A stretch of DNA of 64,000 nucleotides from Tianweitania populi (GTDB lineage: Bacteria > Pseudomonadota > Alphaproteobacteria > Rhizobiales > Rhizobiaceae): positions 1,163,501-1,227,500 of the forward strand of contig NZ_BMZQ01000002.1 in assembly GCF_014652875.1 (NCBI RefSeq). The letters are read 5' to 3'. Positions 26,290 through 37,399 of this stretch are shown here, one piece after another. The stretch's first letter is position 1; each line of letters begins with the position of its first letter. The translations under genes were made by a program, and so were the position numbers. A model generated the notes under the pieces. The model was not told the DNA's origin. It ran no database searches and was given only the letters and a program-made list of their open reading frames with translations.

Positions 26290-27467
26290 CGCGCGCCGTC
26301 GTCAGCCTGAATGCCGGCTCGTCCAGCATCAAGTTCGCTTTGTTCACGCTGGATGAGACCAACCGGCCGACCTTGTCCGCCGGCGGGCAGATCGAGCAGA
26401 TCGGCTTGTCGCCCAAGCTGGTGGCTCGCGATGCCGACGGCACGGTGCTGCTCCGGCGCGACTGGGAGAACAACACGTCGCTCGACCATGCTGCGCTCCT
26501 CAAGGAACTGTTCGACTGGGGCGTCGATCATCTCGGCGACCGCGAGGTCATCGCGATCGGCCATCGCGTGGTGCATGGCGGCACGCGCTTTGCCGCGCCC
26601 TGCTTGATCGATGCCGAGGTGCTGCACGCGCTGGACGATCTGTGTTCGCTGGCGCCGCTGCACCAGCCGCATAACCTCGCCGGCATCCGCGCCGTCAACG
26701 CGATCGCGCCGGATCTGCCGCAGATCGCCTGCTTCGACACGGCCTTTCATCACGACCGCGCGGCGGTCGCCACGCGCTTTGCCATTCCGCGCGCGCTGCA
26801 TGAGCAGGGCATCCGCCGCTACGGCTTTCACGGGCTGTCTTACGAATATATCGCCCGCCGTTTGCGCGAGATCGATCCCGCCATGGCGGAGGGCCGGGTG
26901 ATCGTCGCGCATCTCGGCAATGGCGCCAGCCTGTGCGGCATCCGTGAAGGGCGCAGTGTGGACACCACGATGGGATTTACGGCGCTGGACGGCTTGATGA
27001 TGGGCACGCGCTCCGGTGCGATCGATCCCGGCGTCATCCTGCACTTCCAGACGGCGCTCGGCATGAGCGCGGCTGAGGTCGAGGATCTGCTTTACAAGCG
27101 CTCCGGTCTGCTGGGCGTGTCCGGCATTTCCAGCGACATGCGGGCGCTGGCGGCCAGCAATGCTGTTGAAGCCGAGGAAGCGATCGAGCTTTTTGCCTGG
27201 CGTGCGGCGCGCGAAGCAGGCGGGTTGATGTCGAGCCTGGAAGGGCTGGACGGGCTCGTTTTTACCGCCGGCATCGGCGAAAACAATGCCGGCATCCGCA
27301 CCCGGATCTGCCAGCGCCTGGCTTGGACCGGTCTTGTTCTGGATGAGGCCGCCAACATTCGCGGCGAGGCGATCATCAGCGCGCCGGAAAGCGCGGTGAC
27401 GGTGCGCATCATCCGTACCGATGAAGAGCGCATGATCGCGCTGCATACGATCCGCGTGCTCGGCTAG
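26286..27467 (+). CDS. ackA: Acetate kinase
   Basis: 393 residues from ATG 26286 (the frame is open upstream, but the conserved N-terminus is MTRAVVSLNAGSSSIKFALF). It phosphorylates acetate with ATP or makes ATP from acetyl phosphate. Motifs: NAGSSSIKF, AIGHRVVHGG (substrate Arg/His), FDTAFHHDRA, YGFHGLSYEYI, HLGNGASLCGIREG, MGTRSGAIDPG and FTAGIGENNA. Translation is coupled to pta. The TAG stop is the first triplet of the 106-nt repeat element copy B. Confidence 0.96.
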   Translation: MTRAVVSLNAGSSSIKFALFTLDETNRPTLSAGGQIEQIGLSPKLVARDADGTVLLRRDWENNTSLDHAALLKELFDWGVDHLGDREVIAIGHRVVHGGTRFAAPCLIDAEVLHALDDLCSLAPLHQPHNLAGIRAVNAIAPDLPQIACFDTAFHHDRAAVATRFAIPRALHEQGIRRYGFHGLSYEYIARRLREIDPAMAEGRVIVAHLGNGASLCGIREGRSVDTTMGFTALDGLMMGTRSGAIDPGVILHFQTALGMSAAEVEDLLYKRSGLLGVSGISSDMRALAASNAVEAEEAIELFAWRAAREAGGLMSSLEGLDGLVFTAGIGENNAGIRTRICQRLAWTGLVLDEAANIRGEAIISAPESAVTVRIIRTDEERMIALHTIRVLG

Positions 27468-27570
27468 AGCAATTCCAGCAAAAGCGCGAAGCGGTTTTGC
27501 GTCCGGAAATTGCGTCTAAACAAAGAGATAGAGCATTGCTGGCGATTCTTCTTTCGCCGGAAATGCTCTA
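27465..27570 (+). repeat. 106-nt intergenic palindromic element, copy B (RIME-like)
   Basis: This is the inverted counterpart of 15391–15496, with 99 of 106 bases identical. It starts with the ackA stop codon TAG and ends AAATGCTCTA. As with copy A, the same element end abuts and supplies a neighbouring gene's stop codon. It probably also acts as a transcript 3'-end structure, since no other terminator follows ackA. Confidence 0.85.
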
Positions 27571-27603
27571 GTCCGCTTCCGCCGCTTGAGGGTAGGCGGT
27601 GGA

Positions 27604-29382
27604 TCAGGCCGAAGCGAGGCTGGGCTGATGGGACGTTGTCAGCCAGCTTTCGAAGGCTACCGGCTCCATCGGGCGCCCGAACAGATAGCCCTGCACTTCG
27701 TCGCAGCCCCATGCCTTGAGCTGCTCGAAGGTTTCCGGCCGCTCCACGCCTTCGGCCACCATGTGGTAGCCGAGATCGTGGCCGAGCTTGATGACGGTCG
27801 GCACCGTCACGGCTGCGTTGGGATCGGTTAGCGCCTGCGCCACCAGCGAGCGGTCGATCTTGAGCGAGCTCGCGGGCAGCGACAGGAGGTAAGCGAGGTT
27901 GCTGTAACCGCTGCCGAAATCATCGATCGCCACGCTCACGCCAAGCTCTCGAATTTCTTTCAGCCGCTCGGACGCGATGTGGCTGTTGTCGAGGTTCATG
28001 TCCTCGACCACCTCGATTTCGAGCCGGGACGGATCGACTCCGGTGGCGTTCAGCACTTCGGCCAGCCGTGACACGAGATCGTCCTCGAACAGGTTCTTCG
28101 ATGAAATGTTGAAGGAAACGGACAGGTCGATGCCGGCAGCCTGCCAGGCCGCGATCTGGCGCATCACATTGCGCATCACCCAGTCTGTGACTTCGTGGAT
28201 CAGGCCGGTCTTGTCCACGAGGGGAAAGAGTTCGGCGGGCGACACAGCACCCCAGCGAGGATGGTTCCAGCGCAGCAGAGCTTCGGCTGCAATACACCGG
28301 CCTGAGGCCACATCGATCCTAGGTTGGTAAACGAGGTAAAGCTGCTTGTGCGATCGAAGCGCTTCCGGCAGGTCGGACAAGAGGCTGTACATGCGCTTTT
28401 GCGCTGTGTCCTGATCGACATTGTAGGTGGCGAATAGGCTCTCGCTCAAACGCGCTTCGCGGGCAGCCGACAGAACCGTACGTAGCACATCGGGCGATGC
28501 CATTTCCATCAAGCCGGCTCGGCGCAAGCCAAAGCAAGGGTTGAGCGCAGACGGCGTTCCACGGCTGGTGACAAGCGGCTCACGCAGATCGTCGTCAAGC
28601 TGGTTGATCAACGCCTGCGGTTCGTCGTCGAGGTCTTCCAGCATGAAGACAAGGTAAGCACCGCCCACATGATAAATGGTGCGGTTGGTCAGACGACGCT
28701 TCAGAATGGCCGCTGCGTGACGGACCTGTTCGTTGTAAAAGTCGATGCCGAGCGCGCCGATCACGTCTTCCGCGTGGCGATTGTCGATCACGTCGACCAG
28801 CACGATCCAACATTTGCTGCTTGGGTCAGCCCTCACCATGTCCTGCAGGCTAAGCAGGAACTGAATGCGATTGGGCAAGCGGGTGAGGGGATCGACACGG
28901 CCAATTGCGCGGTCGCTCTTCACCTGGATCATGACAACTGCAGCAAGATCTTCCAGCATGCGGATCTGATCGGGGGTGAAGCTGCGCTGCTTGATGTCGA
29001 ACAAGCACAGGGTGCCAATCGCAAAGCCGTCATGCGTCATGAGCGGCGCGCCGGCATAGAAGCGAAGCGCTGGTCCGCCAATCACATCCTGCAAACCGCA
29101 GAACCGGTCGTCGCCCAGCGCATTCTCCACCACGGTGGTCTTCTTCGTGGCGATCGGCACGCGGCAAAAGGACTGGTCAGGCGTGTTTTCCTGCCGGTCG
29201 GTGCCAAGATGCGATTTGAACCATTGGCGCTGACCATCCATGAAGGTGATCAGAACAACTGGTACGTCGAATACTTCCTGCGCTATGCGGGCGATCCGGT
29301 CGTAGGCTTCCTGGTTGCTCGTGTCGTCCATGACCGCGAGATCTCGAACAACCTCCAGACGTTGCGGATCCTGCGGCGACAT
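27604..29382 (-). CDS. GAF–degenerate GGDEF–EAL c-di-GMP phosphodiesterase
   Basis: 592 residues, preceded by GAGGAAGG. An N-terminal GAF sensor domain (about 20–155, with FAIGTLCLFD) is followed by a GGDEF-like domain (about 160–320) whose signature is replaced by VGGAYLVFML, so cyclase activity is unlikely. The EAL domain (about 335–580) looks catalytically complete: AEALLRWNHP, SFNISSKNL, EIEVVED, AIDDFGSGYSNLAYL, LKIDRSLV, VAEGVE and QGYLFGRP. The expected activity is hydrolysis of c-di-GMP to pGpG in the cytoplasm, tuned by the GAF ligand or by GTP at the degenerate GGDEF site. It is monocistronic. Confidence 0.92.
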   Translation of the reverse strand: MSPQDPQRLEVVRDLAVMDDTSNQEAYDRIARIAQEVFDVPVVLITFMDGQRQWFKSHLGTDRQENTPDQSFCRVPIATKKTTVVENALGDDRFCGLQDVIGGPALRFYAGAPLMTHDGFAIGTLCLFDIKQRSFTPDQIRMLEDLAAVVMIQVKSDRAIGRVDPLTRLPNRIQFLLSLQDMVRADPSSKCWIVLVDVIDNRHAEDVIGALGIDFYNEQVRHAAAILKRRLTNRTIYHVGGAYLVFMLEDLDDEPQALINQLDDDLREPLVTSRGTPSALNPCFGLRRAGLMEMASPDVLRTVLSAAREARLSESLFATYNVDQDTAQKRMYSLLSDLPEALRSHKQLYLVYQPRIDVASGRCIAAEALLRWNHPRWGAVSPAELFPLVDKTGLIHEVTDWVMRNVMRQIAAWQAAGIDLSVSFNISSKNLFEDDLVSRLAEVLNATGVDPSRLEIEVVEDMNLDNSHIASERLKEIRELGVSVAIDDFGSGYSNLAYLLSLPASSLKIDRSLVAQALTDPNAAVTVPTVIKLGHDLGYHMVAEGVERPETFEQLKAWGCDEVQGYLFGRPMEPVAFESWLTTSHQPSLASA

Positions 29383-29768
29383 GACCTTCCTCTGTTGAGC
29401 TGCGCCTGAAGCCAGCCATCATAACTGACCCCTATCAGAGCAGCCATGAACAGGTAGTTGATTGCGATCACCTGATTCAGGCTGTTTCTCCGGTTATGTC
29501 CCATAAAGATCCCTTACCCCCAAACTCGCGCCTAGTCCTTTCGAGCGGGGTGACTCTTTTTCGGCCAGGAGTCACAAAATCATAATCGTCCGGTCCGGAA
29601 AAAGCCGGAATGCCGGGCTACATACCGGATGTTCCCGCGGCGAGCCGTGAAAGGCAGAAGCGAGAACGATTTGCAAACAGTTTAGAAATGTTCCTGCCGA
29701 GTTAATCTTTGGGCATGAACATCATACGAGACTGTATCAGGAATAAGCGATGTGAAGAGGAGGACGTC
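29383..29768. other. 386-nt intergenic region between divergent genes, A/T-rich at the right
   Basis: It contains the ribosome binding site of the EAL gene at the left and AAGAGGAGGA at the right. The segment around 29665–29720 is A/T-rich and is a plausible promoter region for the small gene at 29769. No convincing coding frame, hairpin or repeat was seen. Confidence 0.4.
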
Positions 29769-29990
29769 ATGGCGCCGCCCAGTAGAAGCATCCAAGACGT
29801 AGTTGATCAGTACCTTTTGTCCAGGCGTTCCAAACTGTCGGCAATTTCAACCGCCGACGCGACCCGAGCGATCAAATCCGTTCTGCCGGCCTCGTCGGTC
29901 AGCGATCGGGAAATCGAGGATCTGATTGTTGCCTCGGCCGCTCATCGCGGCATGGCGCTGCATTTCGATCTGCCCCGTACTGCAGCCTAA
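29769..29990 (+). CDS. Small conserved-looking protein of unknown function
   Basis: 73 residues from ATG 29769, with a very strong AAGAGGAGGA 4–5 nt upstream; an earlier in-frame ATG at 29709 has none. The sequence is predicted helical (SIQDVVDQYLLSRRSKLSAI, DATRAIKSVLPASSVSDREI, EDLIVASAAHRGMALHFDL) with no membrane segment or signal peptide. The alternation of charged and hydrophobic residues suggests a compact cytoplasmic helical protein. Not recognised; the strong ribosome site argues that it is expressed. Confidence 0.6.
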   Translation: MAPPSRSIQDVVDQYLLSRRSKLSAISTADATRAIKSVLPASSVSDREIEDLIVASAAHRGMALHFDLPRTAA

Positions 29991-30035
29991 GCGGCACGGC
30001 GGAGGTGGGAGGGTGTTCCTCCCCATCAAATTCGT

Positions 30036-30065
30036 ATCGGGCGGCGCTTAACGGCGCCGCCCGAT
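30036..30065. terminator. Perfect 12-bp hairpin at the acetyltransferase stop codon
   Basis: ATCGGGCGGCGC (30036–30047) pairs with GCGCCGCCCGAT (30054–30065). The 6-nt loop holds the minus-strand gene's TAA, and the right arm encodes its last residues (IGRRR). No T-run follows on either strand, so it may protect the mRNA end rather than terminate. Confidence 0.5.
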
Positions 30066-31337
30066 CAGTTTGCGGATGCGGTTGCGCACCAGGCGCGCCA
30101 TGTTGCGGCTTTCGCGATACAAATGGATCTGCTGCGCGGCCTGCCGCACATGGCGGTCCGTATCCGGCGTCAGGCCGATGATCATCGTTCCGAACTGCGC
30201 GCGCTCGCTCCAGATGCGGCTCATCACGGGATGATCGGGCACGGCGCAGGAATCGGTTGCCTGGATGTTGGGATCGTCGAGATGGGTGCGCGTCACTTCC
30301 ATCGCCAGCAGCGTGCCGGGCGAGAAGGCCGAGTAAGTTTCGTCATAGGCCGTCTTCCAGGTGTAAGCGACGCCGTTTTCGATGAACACCAGCAGCACTG
30401 CGATCGGCTTGTCGTCGAGCGACAAAACATGGGCGCGGCAATTGTCGGCTTCCGACAGGCGATAAACAGCTTCGCGCGCAAAGGCGGCACGGTAGCGGTC
30501 GGCGGCCATGGCAGAGCGCTCGCGGCCCTTCCAGCCGTCCATTTCCAGCGTCAGGAAGGCTTCGGTGGCAATGCGAACATCGTCAGGCTGGCGGTGAATG
30601 GCGTAATCGAGCTTGCCCTTTTCGCCCAGCCGCCGCTTCAAGCGCTTGAACTCGCGGAAATGATGGGCGCTCAGCGCGCGCTTGAGATAGGCGTCGCCTT
30701 CCAACTCGCTTTGCAGATAAGGCCGCTCCACCCGGTCCACGATGTCGAGCGGCAGGTTGCGGGTTTCGCTGACATGGCGGAAAAGGCCGGCCACCGGGCC
30801 ATCGAGCCGGATATCCGGCAAAACGAAAGCCTTGGGGAAGTTCAGATGAGGCCGCGCCAGCATGGCCAGGAAGTCCTCGATTACGCCGATCGGATCGTCG
30901 CGGTCGATCAGCGGCGTGCCGAGCGGTCCGAACGGATTGGCCCAGCTGCGCAAAACGGGCACCGCAAGCGGCACGCCGGGACGCTCGATGGAGAAGGGCA
31001 AAAGGAAGCGCAAACGGCTGTCGTCGCCTTCGCCGTCGCGCATCACGGCCAGCCTGATTTCGCGGTCTTCCAGGCGCGGCATGGCTGGCGCGAGAAAGCG
31101 CGGATTGAAGAAAACGTTGGGTTCAACCGTGCGGGCGCACAGGTGGTCGAGCTCATCCACCAGGTCGAAGCCGGCTGCGGCGGGATAGATCGCGAGACGG
31201 CGCAGCGGGCGAACGGGCCCCATGTTTTCGATCTGCTCGCCGTGGTTGGTCAGGCGCGGCGTGAAGCCTGCCAGCTGGGCGATCATCGAGCCGGAGCTGG
31301 ATGTGCTGAGTTCTTCCAGGATCGGGGTCGCGGCCAT
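30048..31337 (-). CDS. CelD/BcsL-type GNAT acetyltransferase
   Basis: 429 residues. The C-terminal half is a GNAT fold of the FemAB/CelD group (EFKRLKRRLGEKGKL, EAFLTLEMDGWKGRERSAMA, CRAHVLSLDDKPIAVLLVFI, YTWKTAYDETYSAFSPGTLL). The N-terminus is less conserved. Such proteins occur in cellulose and exopolysaccharide loci and may acetylate sugars or lipid carriers. The ATG begins the base after the flippase stop codon (TAG then ATG), with a GGAG inside the flippase 3' end, so the pair is translationally coupled. This supports a joint role in surface polysaccharide production. Confidence 0.78.
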   Translation of the reverse strand: MAATPILEELSTSSSGSMIAQLAGFTPRLTNHGEQIENMGPVRPLRRLAIYPAAAGFDLVDELDHLCARTVEPNVFFNPRFLAPAMPRLEDREIRLAVMRDGEGDDSRLRFLLPFSIERPGVPLAVPVLRSWANPFGPLGTPLIDRDDPIGVIEDFLAMLARPHLNFPKAFVLPDIRLDGPVAGLFRHVSETRNLPLDIVDRVERPYLQSELEGDAYLKRALSAHHFREFKRLKRRLGEKGKLDYAIHRQPDDVRIATEAFLTLEMDGWKGRERSAMAADRYRAAFAREAVYRLSEADNCRAHVLSLDDKPIAVLLVFIENGVAYTWKTAYDETYSAFSPGTLLAMEVTRTHLDDPNIQATDSCAVPDHPVMSRIWSERAQFGTMIIGLTPDTDRHVRQAAQQIHLYRESRNMARLVRNRIRKLIGRRR

Positions 31338-32759
31338 CTATGAACTCCTGCCGCGTGCCGGCGTGGCCTGGAAGCCGATCACCATCACCAACCCCAGCTT
31401 GATCCAGACGACAATCGCCAGCGCGATCGCCTCGAAGATCATTGCAGCGGAGGTGGCGACGGCTGCGCCCCAAAGCCCGATCTGTGGAATGAGAAGCGCG
31501 TTGCAGGTCAGGTTGACCGCAAGCGTCGCCGCATAAACGCCGGCGCAGATATTTTGTTGCCCGCTCATCGTCAGCAGGCTTTCCGCCGGCCCGACGCTGG
31601 CGCGCGCCATGACGCCTGCTACCAGAACGAACAGAAGCGGATAGCCGGCGGTGAATTCTTCGCCGAACAGCAAAAGCAGCGGCCAGCCGGCCGCGAGCAC
31701 GAACAGGCCCATGCCGACCGACGGCCAAAAGGTCCAGGCCACGGTCTCGCGCGCGAAATCGGCCAGCCGGCGGTTCTCGCCGGCATGGATGAGCTGCGCA
31801 TAACGCTGTGCCGCGCCCGTTTTCACGGCGAAATACACGAAGTGCACCAGCGCCAGTGTTTTCACCGTCGCATAATAGATCGCGACATCATGCGGCTCGA
31901 GATAGAAGCCGACCACCAGCACGTCCGCATTGGTGAGAAGGAACGTGAAGCCTTCGATCAGGAAGATCGGCAGGGACACGGCCAGCCATGTCCGCATGTC
32001 GATATGACGCGAACCGCGGCCTGCAACGCGATCGGCCGGGCCGGTTACGCTCAGCACCTGGTAAAGCGCCGTCGCGTAGGTCGCGGCGATGGCGGCGATC
32101 AGCGAGGTTCGCGCATCGGGCTCCCAGCCGGCAAGCAGCAGGCCGGCCATGAACACGAGCAGCAAAGTCGGGCGCACGACATAAGCGGGTGCGAGTGCGG
32201 CGACTGCCCAGGCATTGGCGCGGGCGATGCCTTGCAGCGTGTCGGACAATGCGATCATCGGCAGCATCACGATGCCGAGCGCGAAGGGTACGATGTAATA
32301 CGGTTCGACCGAGCCGGAAAAAAGGTACAAGCCCAGCGCGCCGAGAGCGGCGATCGAGCTGGATGCGACCAGCGTAAAGATGCGGCTGCCGAACAGGATG
32401 CCGCGCAGATGATCCGGCCGATCCGTTTCGCGATATTCCGGAATGAAGCGGATCACCGCCGTGTGGAAGCCGAAGCAGGAAAGGTTGCCGAGAATTACCA
32501 CGGCGACCCAGACCAGCACGAAGATGCCGTATTCGAAAGACCCCATCCAGCGGGCCATGAAGACCTGGCTGATGAAGGCGATGGCCGCGCTCAAGATGCG
32601 GATGGCGAAGGCGATCAGCGAAATGCGGCCAGCCTGATCGCGCGCATCGCGCGGGATCAACAAGGCGTCGACCTGGTCGAGCAAGGGACGAGCCCGGCTC
32701 GCCAATCGCTCCGGCAGGAAGCGCTCGGCCGTCGTTGCCGCCGAAAAACGCACACACAT
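31338..32759 (-). CDS. Polysaccharide flippase (Wzx/oligosaccharide flippase family)
   Basis: 473 residues with about 12 hydrophobic segments and a polar N-terminus of about 45 residues. It begins RISLIAFAIRILSAAIAFIS then QVFMARWMGSFEYGIFVLVW, a typical start for Wzx/MATE-like exporters that flip lipid-linked glycans across the inner membrane. It is followed immediately by the CelD-type acetyltransferase gene. No glycosyltransferase or polymerase gene is nearby, so the glycan is unknown. Confidence 0.85.
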   Translation of the reverse strand: MCVRFSAATTAERFLPERLASRARPLLDQVDALLIPRDARDQAGRISLIAFAIRILSAAIAFISQVFMARWMGSFEYGIFVLVWVAVVILGNLSCFGFHTAVIRFIPEYRETDRPDHLRGILFGSRIFTLVASSSIAALGALGLYLFSGSVEPYYIVPFALGIVMLPMIALSDTLQGIARANAWAVAALAPAYVVRPTLLLVFMAGLLLAGWEPDARTSLIAAIAATYATALYQVLSVTGPADRVAGRGSRHIDMRTWLAVSLPIFLIEGFTFLLTNADVLVVGFYLEPHDVAIYYATVKTLALVHFVYFAVKTGAAQRYAQLIHAGENRRLADFARETVAWTFWPSVGMGLFVLAAGWPLLLLFGEEFTAGYPLLFVLVAGVMARASVGPAESLLTMSGQQNICAGVYAATLAVNLTCNALLIPQIGLWGAAVATSAAMIFEAIALAIVVWIKLGLVMVIGFQATPARGRSS

Positions 32760-33145
32760 ACTCCGACTTCGATGGTCTTTTCTCTAGCGCGGAGTCTTTA
32801 AAAAACGGTTCGGGCTAGATCGATGGAGCATCCATCCGTGGATGGGACGGTGCGACGTTCAGCGTTGACACCCCCACCCCTTACCCCTCCCCTCAAGGGG
32901 GAGGGGGGACTGAGGCCTCGCGCTGGGTGGGACCGCGGTCAGAAGCGCCACGATGAGGCTTGGTGGTGATACTGCAGGTGAAGCGCAAAGATGCCAGCCA
33001 GGTGGCAAGGGCCGAAGTAATGCACCACGATGACGCCTCCCTCCCCCTTGAGGGGAGGGATAAAGGGTGGGGGTAACAACCTTTCCACCGCCACGACGAC
33101 TCCCGCCAAGGATCTTGCCGTCCGCCAACCCGCCCCAACCGCGCA
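32760..33145. other. Repeat-containing spacer between flippase and secA
   Basis: No convincing coding frame. The main content is a pair of C/G-rich inverted arms (see 32870–33074). A 14-bp palindrome CCATCC-GT-GGATGG (32832–32845) lies upstream of the flippase start. The rest shows nothing recognisable. Confidence 0.5.
32870..33074. repeat. Inverted-repeat pair with 128-bp core, MITE-like or intergenic repeat
   Basis: The left arm 32870–32908 reads ACCCCCACCCC then a CCCCTC/GAGGGG hairpin (CCTCCCCTCAAGGGGGAGG). The right arm 33037–33074 is its near-perfect reverse complement, ending AAAGGGTGGGGGT. The arms are about 90% identical over 38 nt. Each arm is also a hairpin in itself. The 128-nt core has no coding potential. 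Confidence 0.65.
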
Positions 33146-33174
33146 ACAAAAAACCGGCCCTTTCGAGCCGGTTT
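33146..33174 (-). terminator. Intrinsic terminator of secA
   Basis: AAACCGGC (33151–33158) and GCCGGTTT (33167–33174) pair around an 8-nt loop. Read on the minus strand, the stem is followed by a U-run from the A-tract at 33146–33153, just beyond the secA stop. Confidence 0.88.
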
Positions 33175-33196
33175 CTTATTCGTCCATCACTACGTC

Positions 33197-35950
<2,754 letters not shown>

Positions 35951-36238
35951 CCTGTGGTCCTTTCAATCGTAAACCGCGAAGGCGAGGCCGGGTTGCCCCG
36001 TTTCCACCCGATCCGTCTCGGCAATCATATGGAAGTGAAGCGGAATGAACGAAATGGGCGCCTGAATCCGTTCTGGACGCAAAGTTGTGCGAGAGATAAG
36101 AGGGGGCCCGAGCGATGTCAACGCTGCGCGAAGTGCACTGGTCGACCTTGAATTCCGACACATTTGATGTGGCTGAGTTCACGAAGGGCGGTTAGCGAAG
36201 CGACCGTCACACGAGTTTTCCTTCCTGGAGATGACTTC

Positions 36239-37222
36239 ATGTCTTTTTCTTTCCACCGTCCGCTGGCGGCCGCGCTCCTGACCGGAGCTCTTCTTGCCAG
36301 CACCAGCTTCGGCGCGCTGGCCCAGAGTGATGCCGTTGTTGCAACGGTGAATGGTCAGCAGATCACCGAAGCACAGCTGACCCTGGCCGAAAGCGATCTG
36401 GATCCGCAGTTCGCGCAGCTGCCGCCGGAACAGAAGCGGGCCGCCGCTTTGTCGGCGCTGATCGAAATCAAGCTGCTGTCGGCAAAGGCCGAGGCCGATG
36501 GCCTGGCCGAGAAGCCTGAGTTCAAGCAGCGCATGGAATTCCTGCGCCAGCGCGCGCTTCATAGCGCCGTTGTGGAGCAGGACATCGCGGCCGGCGTGAC
36601 CGATGACGCGATCCGCGCCCGCTACGACCAGGAAATCGCCAAGCAGCCGGCGGTCAACGAGGTTCATGCCCGCCACATCCTGGTGAAGACCAAGGAAGAA
36701 GCCGACGCTGTCATCAAGCAGCTCGATGAGGGCGGCAACTTCGAAGCTATCGCCAAGGAGAAGTCGACCGATGGCGCGGCAGCGCAGGGCGGCGATCTCG
36801 GCTATTTCGGCCCGAACCAGATGGTGCCTGAGTTCGAAAAGGCGGCCTTCGCGCTCGAGCCCGGCCAGTACACCAAGACGCCGGTGCAGACGCAGTTCGG
36901 CTTCCACGTCATCAAGGTGGAAGACAAGCGCGAACAGCAGCCGCCGGCTTTCGAGCAGGTGAAGGATCAGGTTCGCTCGCTGCTTTTGCGCGACAACTAC
37001 CTGAAGCTGGTTCGTGATCTGCGCGGGTCCGCCGATGTGCAGATCCCCGATGCGGCCTTGAAGGCGACGGTGGATTCCATCGACAAGGCCCAGGCTGGCC
37101 AGCCCGGCGGTGACGCTGCTGGCGAGGCGCCGGCAGACGCGGCTCCGGCTGGTGACACGCCCGCAGGCGACGCGCCGGCTACGGACACCCCGGCTGAAGA
37201 AGCGCCGGCCACGCAGCAGTAA
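36239..37222 (+). CDS. Periplasmic parvulin-type peptidyl-prolyl isomerase
   Basis: 327 residues from ATG 36239 (GGAG 8 nt upstream); an earlier in-frame start at 36164 would destroy the signal peptide. The signal peptide ends near GALAQS. A SurA_N-like segment (AVVATVNGQQITEAQLTLAE, ALSALIEIKLL) leads to a rotamase domain (VHARHILVKTKEEADAVI, GGDLGYFGPNQMVPEFEKAA, TQFGFHVIKVEDKREQ). The last ~45 residues are an Ala/Pro/Asp/Glu-rich tail of repeating APAGDTP units, probably disordered. It likely chaperones exported or outer-membrane proteins, fitting its place beside secA. Confidence 0.92.
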   Translation: MSFSFHRPLAAALLTGALLASTSFGALAQSDAVVATVNGQQITEAQLTLAESDLDPQFAQLPPEQKRAAALSALIEIKLLSAKAEADGLAEKPEFKQRMEFLRQRALHSAVVEQDIAAGVTDDAIRARYDQEIAKQPAVNEVHARHILVKTKEEADAVIKQLDEGGNFEAIAKEKSTDGAAAQGGDLGYFGPNQMVPEFEKAAFALEPGQYTKTPVQTQFGFHVIKVEDKREQQPPAFEQVKDQVRSLLLRDNYLKLVRDLRGSADVQIPDAALKATVDSIDKAQAGQPGGDAAGEAPADAAPAGDTPAGDAPATDTPAEEAPATQQ

Positions 37223-37246
37223 GCTCGGGCCAACTGGACGATATCG

Positions 37247-37271
37247 AAAGGGCGCCTTCGGGTGCCCTTTT
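37247..37271 (+). terminator. Intrinsic terminator after the parvulin gene
   Basis: AAAGGGCGCC, a TTCG tetraloop and GGTGCCCTTT form a 10-bp stem with one G-U pair, followed by T. Confidence 0.85.
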
Positions 37272-37399
37272 CCTTTGTCGCGGCATGGCGGCGAAGCCTG
37301 CCTCGCACAGGGAAATGCCCCGCAGCGTCTTGCGCGCGGCAAGCCCATGCGCCAAACGGAACGCAGTCGATCCTGAGACCGCTTGTTTCGAGGCAGATC

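Noticed and set aside
25734-27446. A 570-codon frame antisense to pta–ackA
   Set aside because: Pta and AckA are unmistakable on the plus strand; the antisense product has shadow-type composition rich in Arg, Gln and His.
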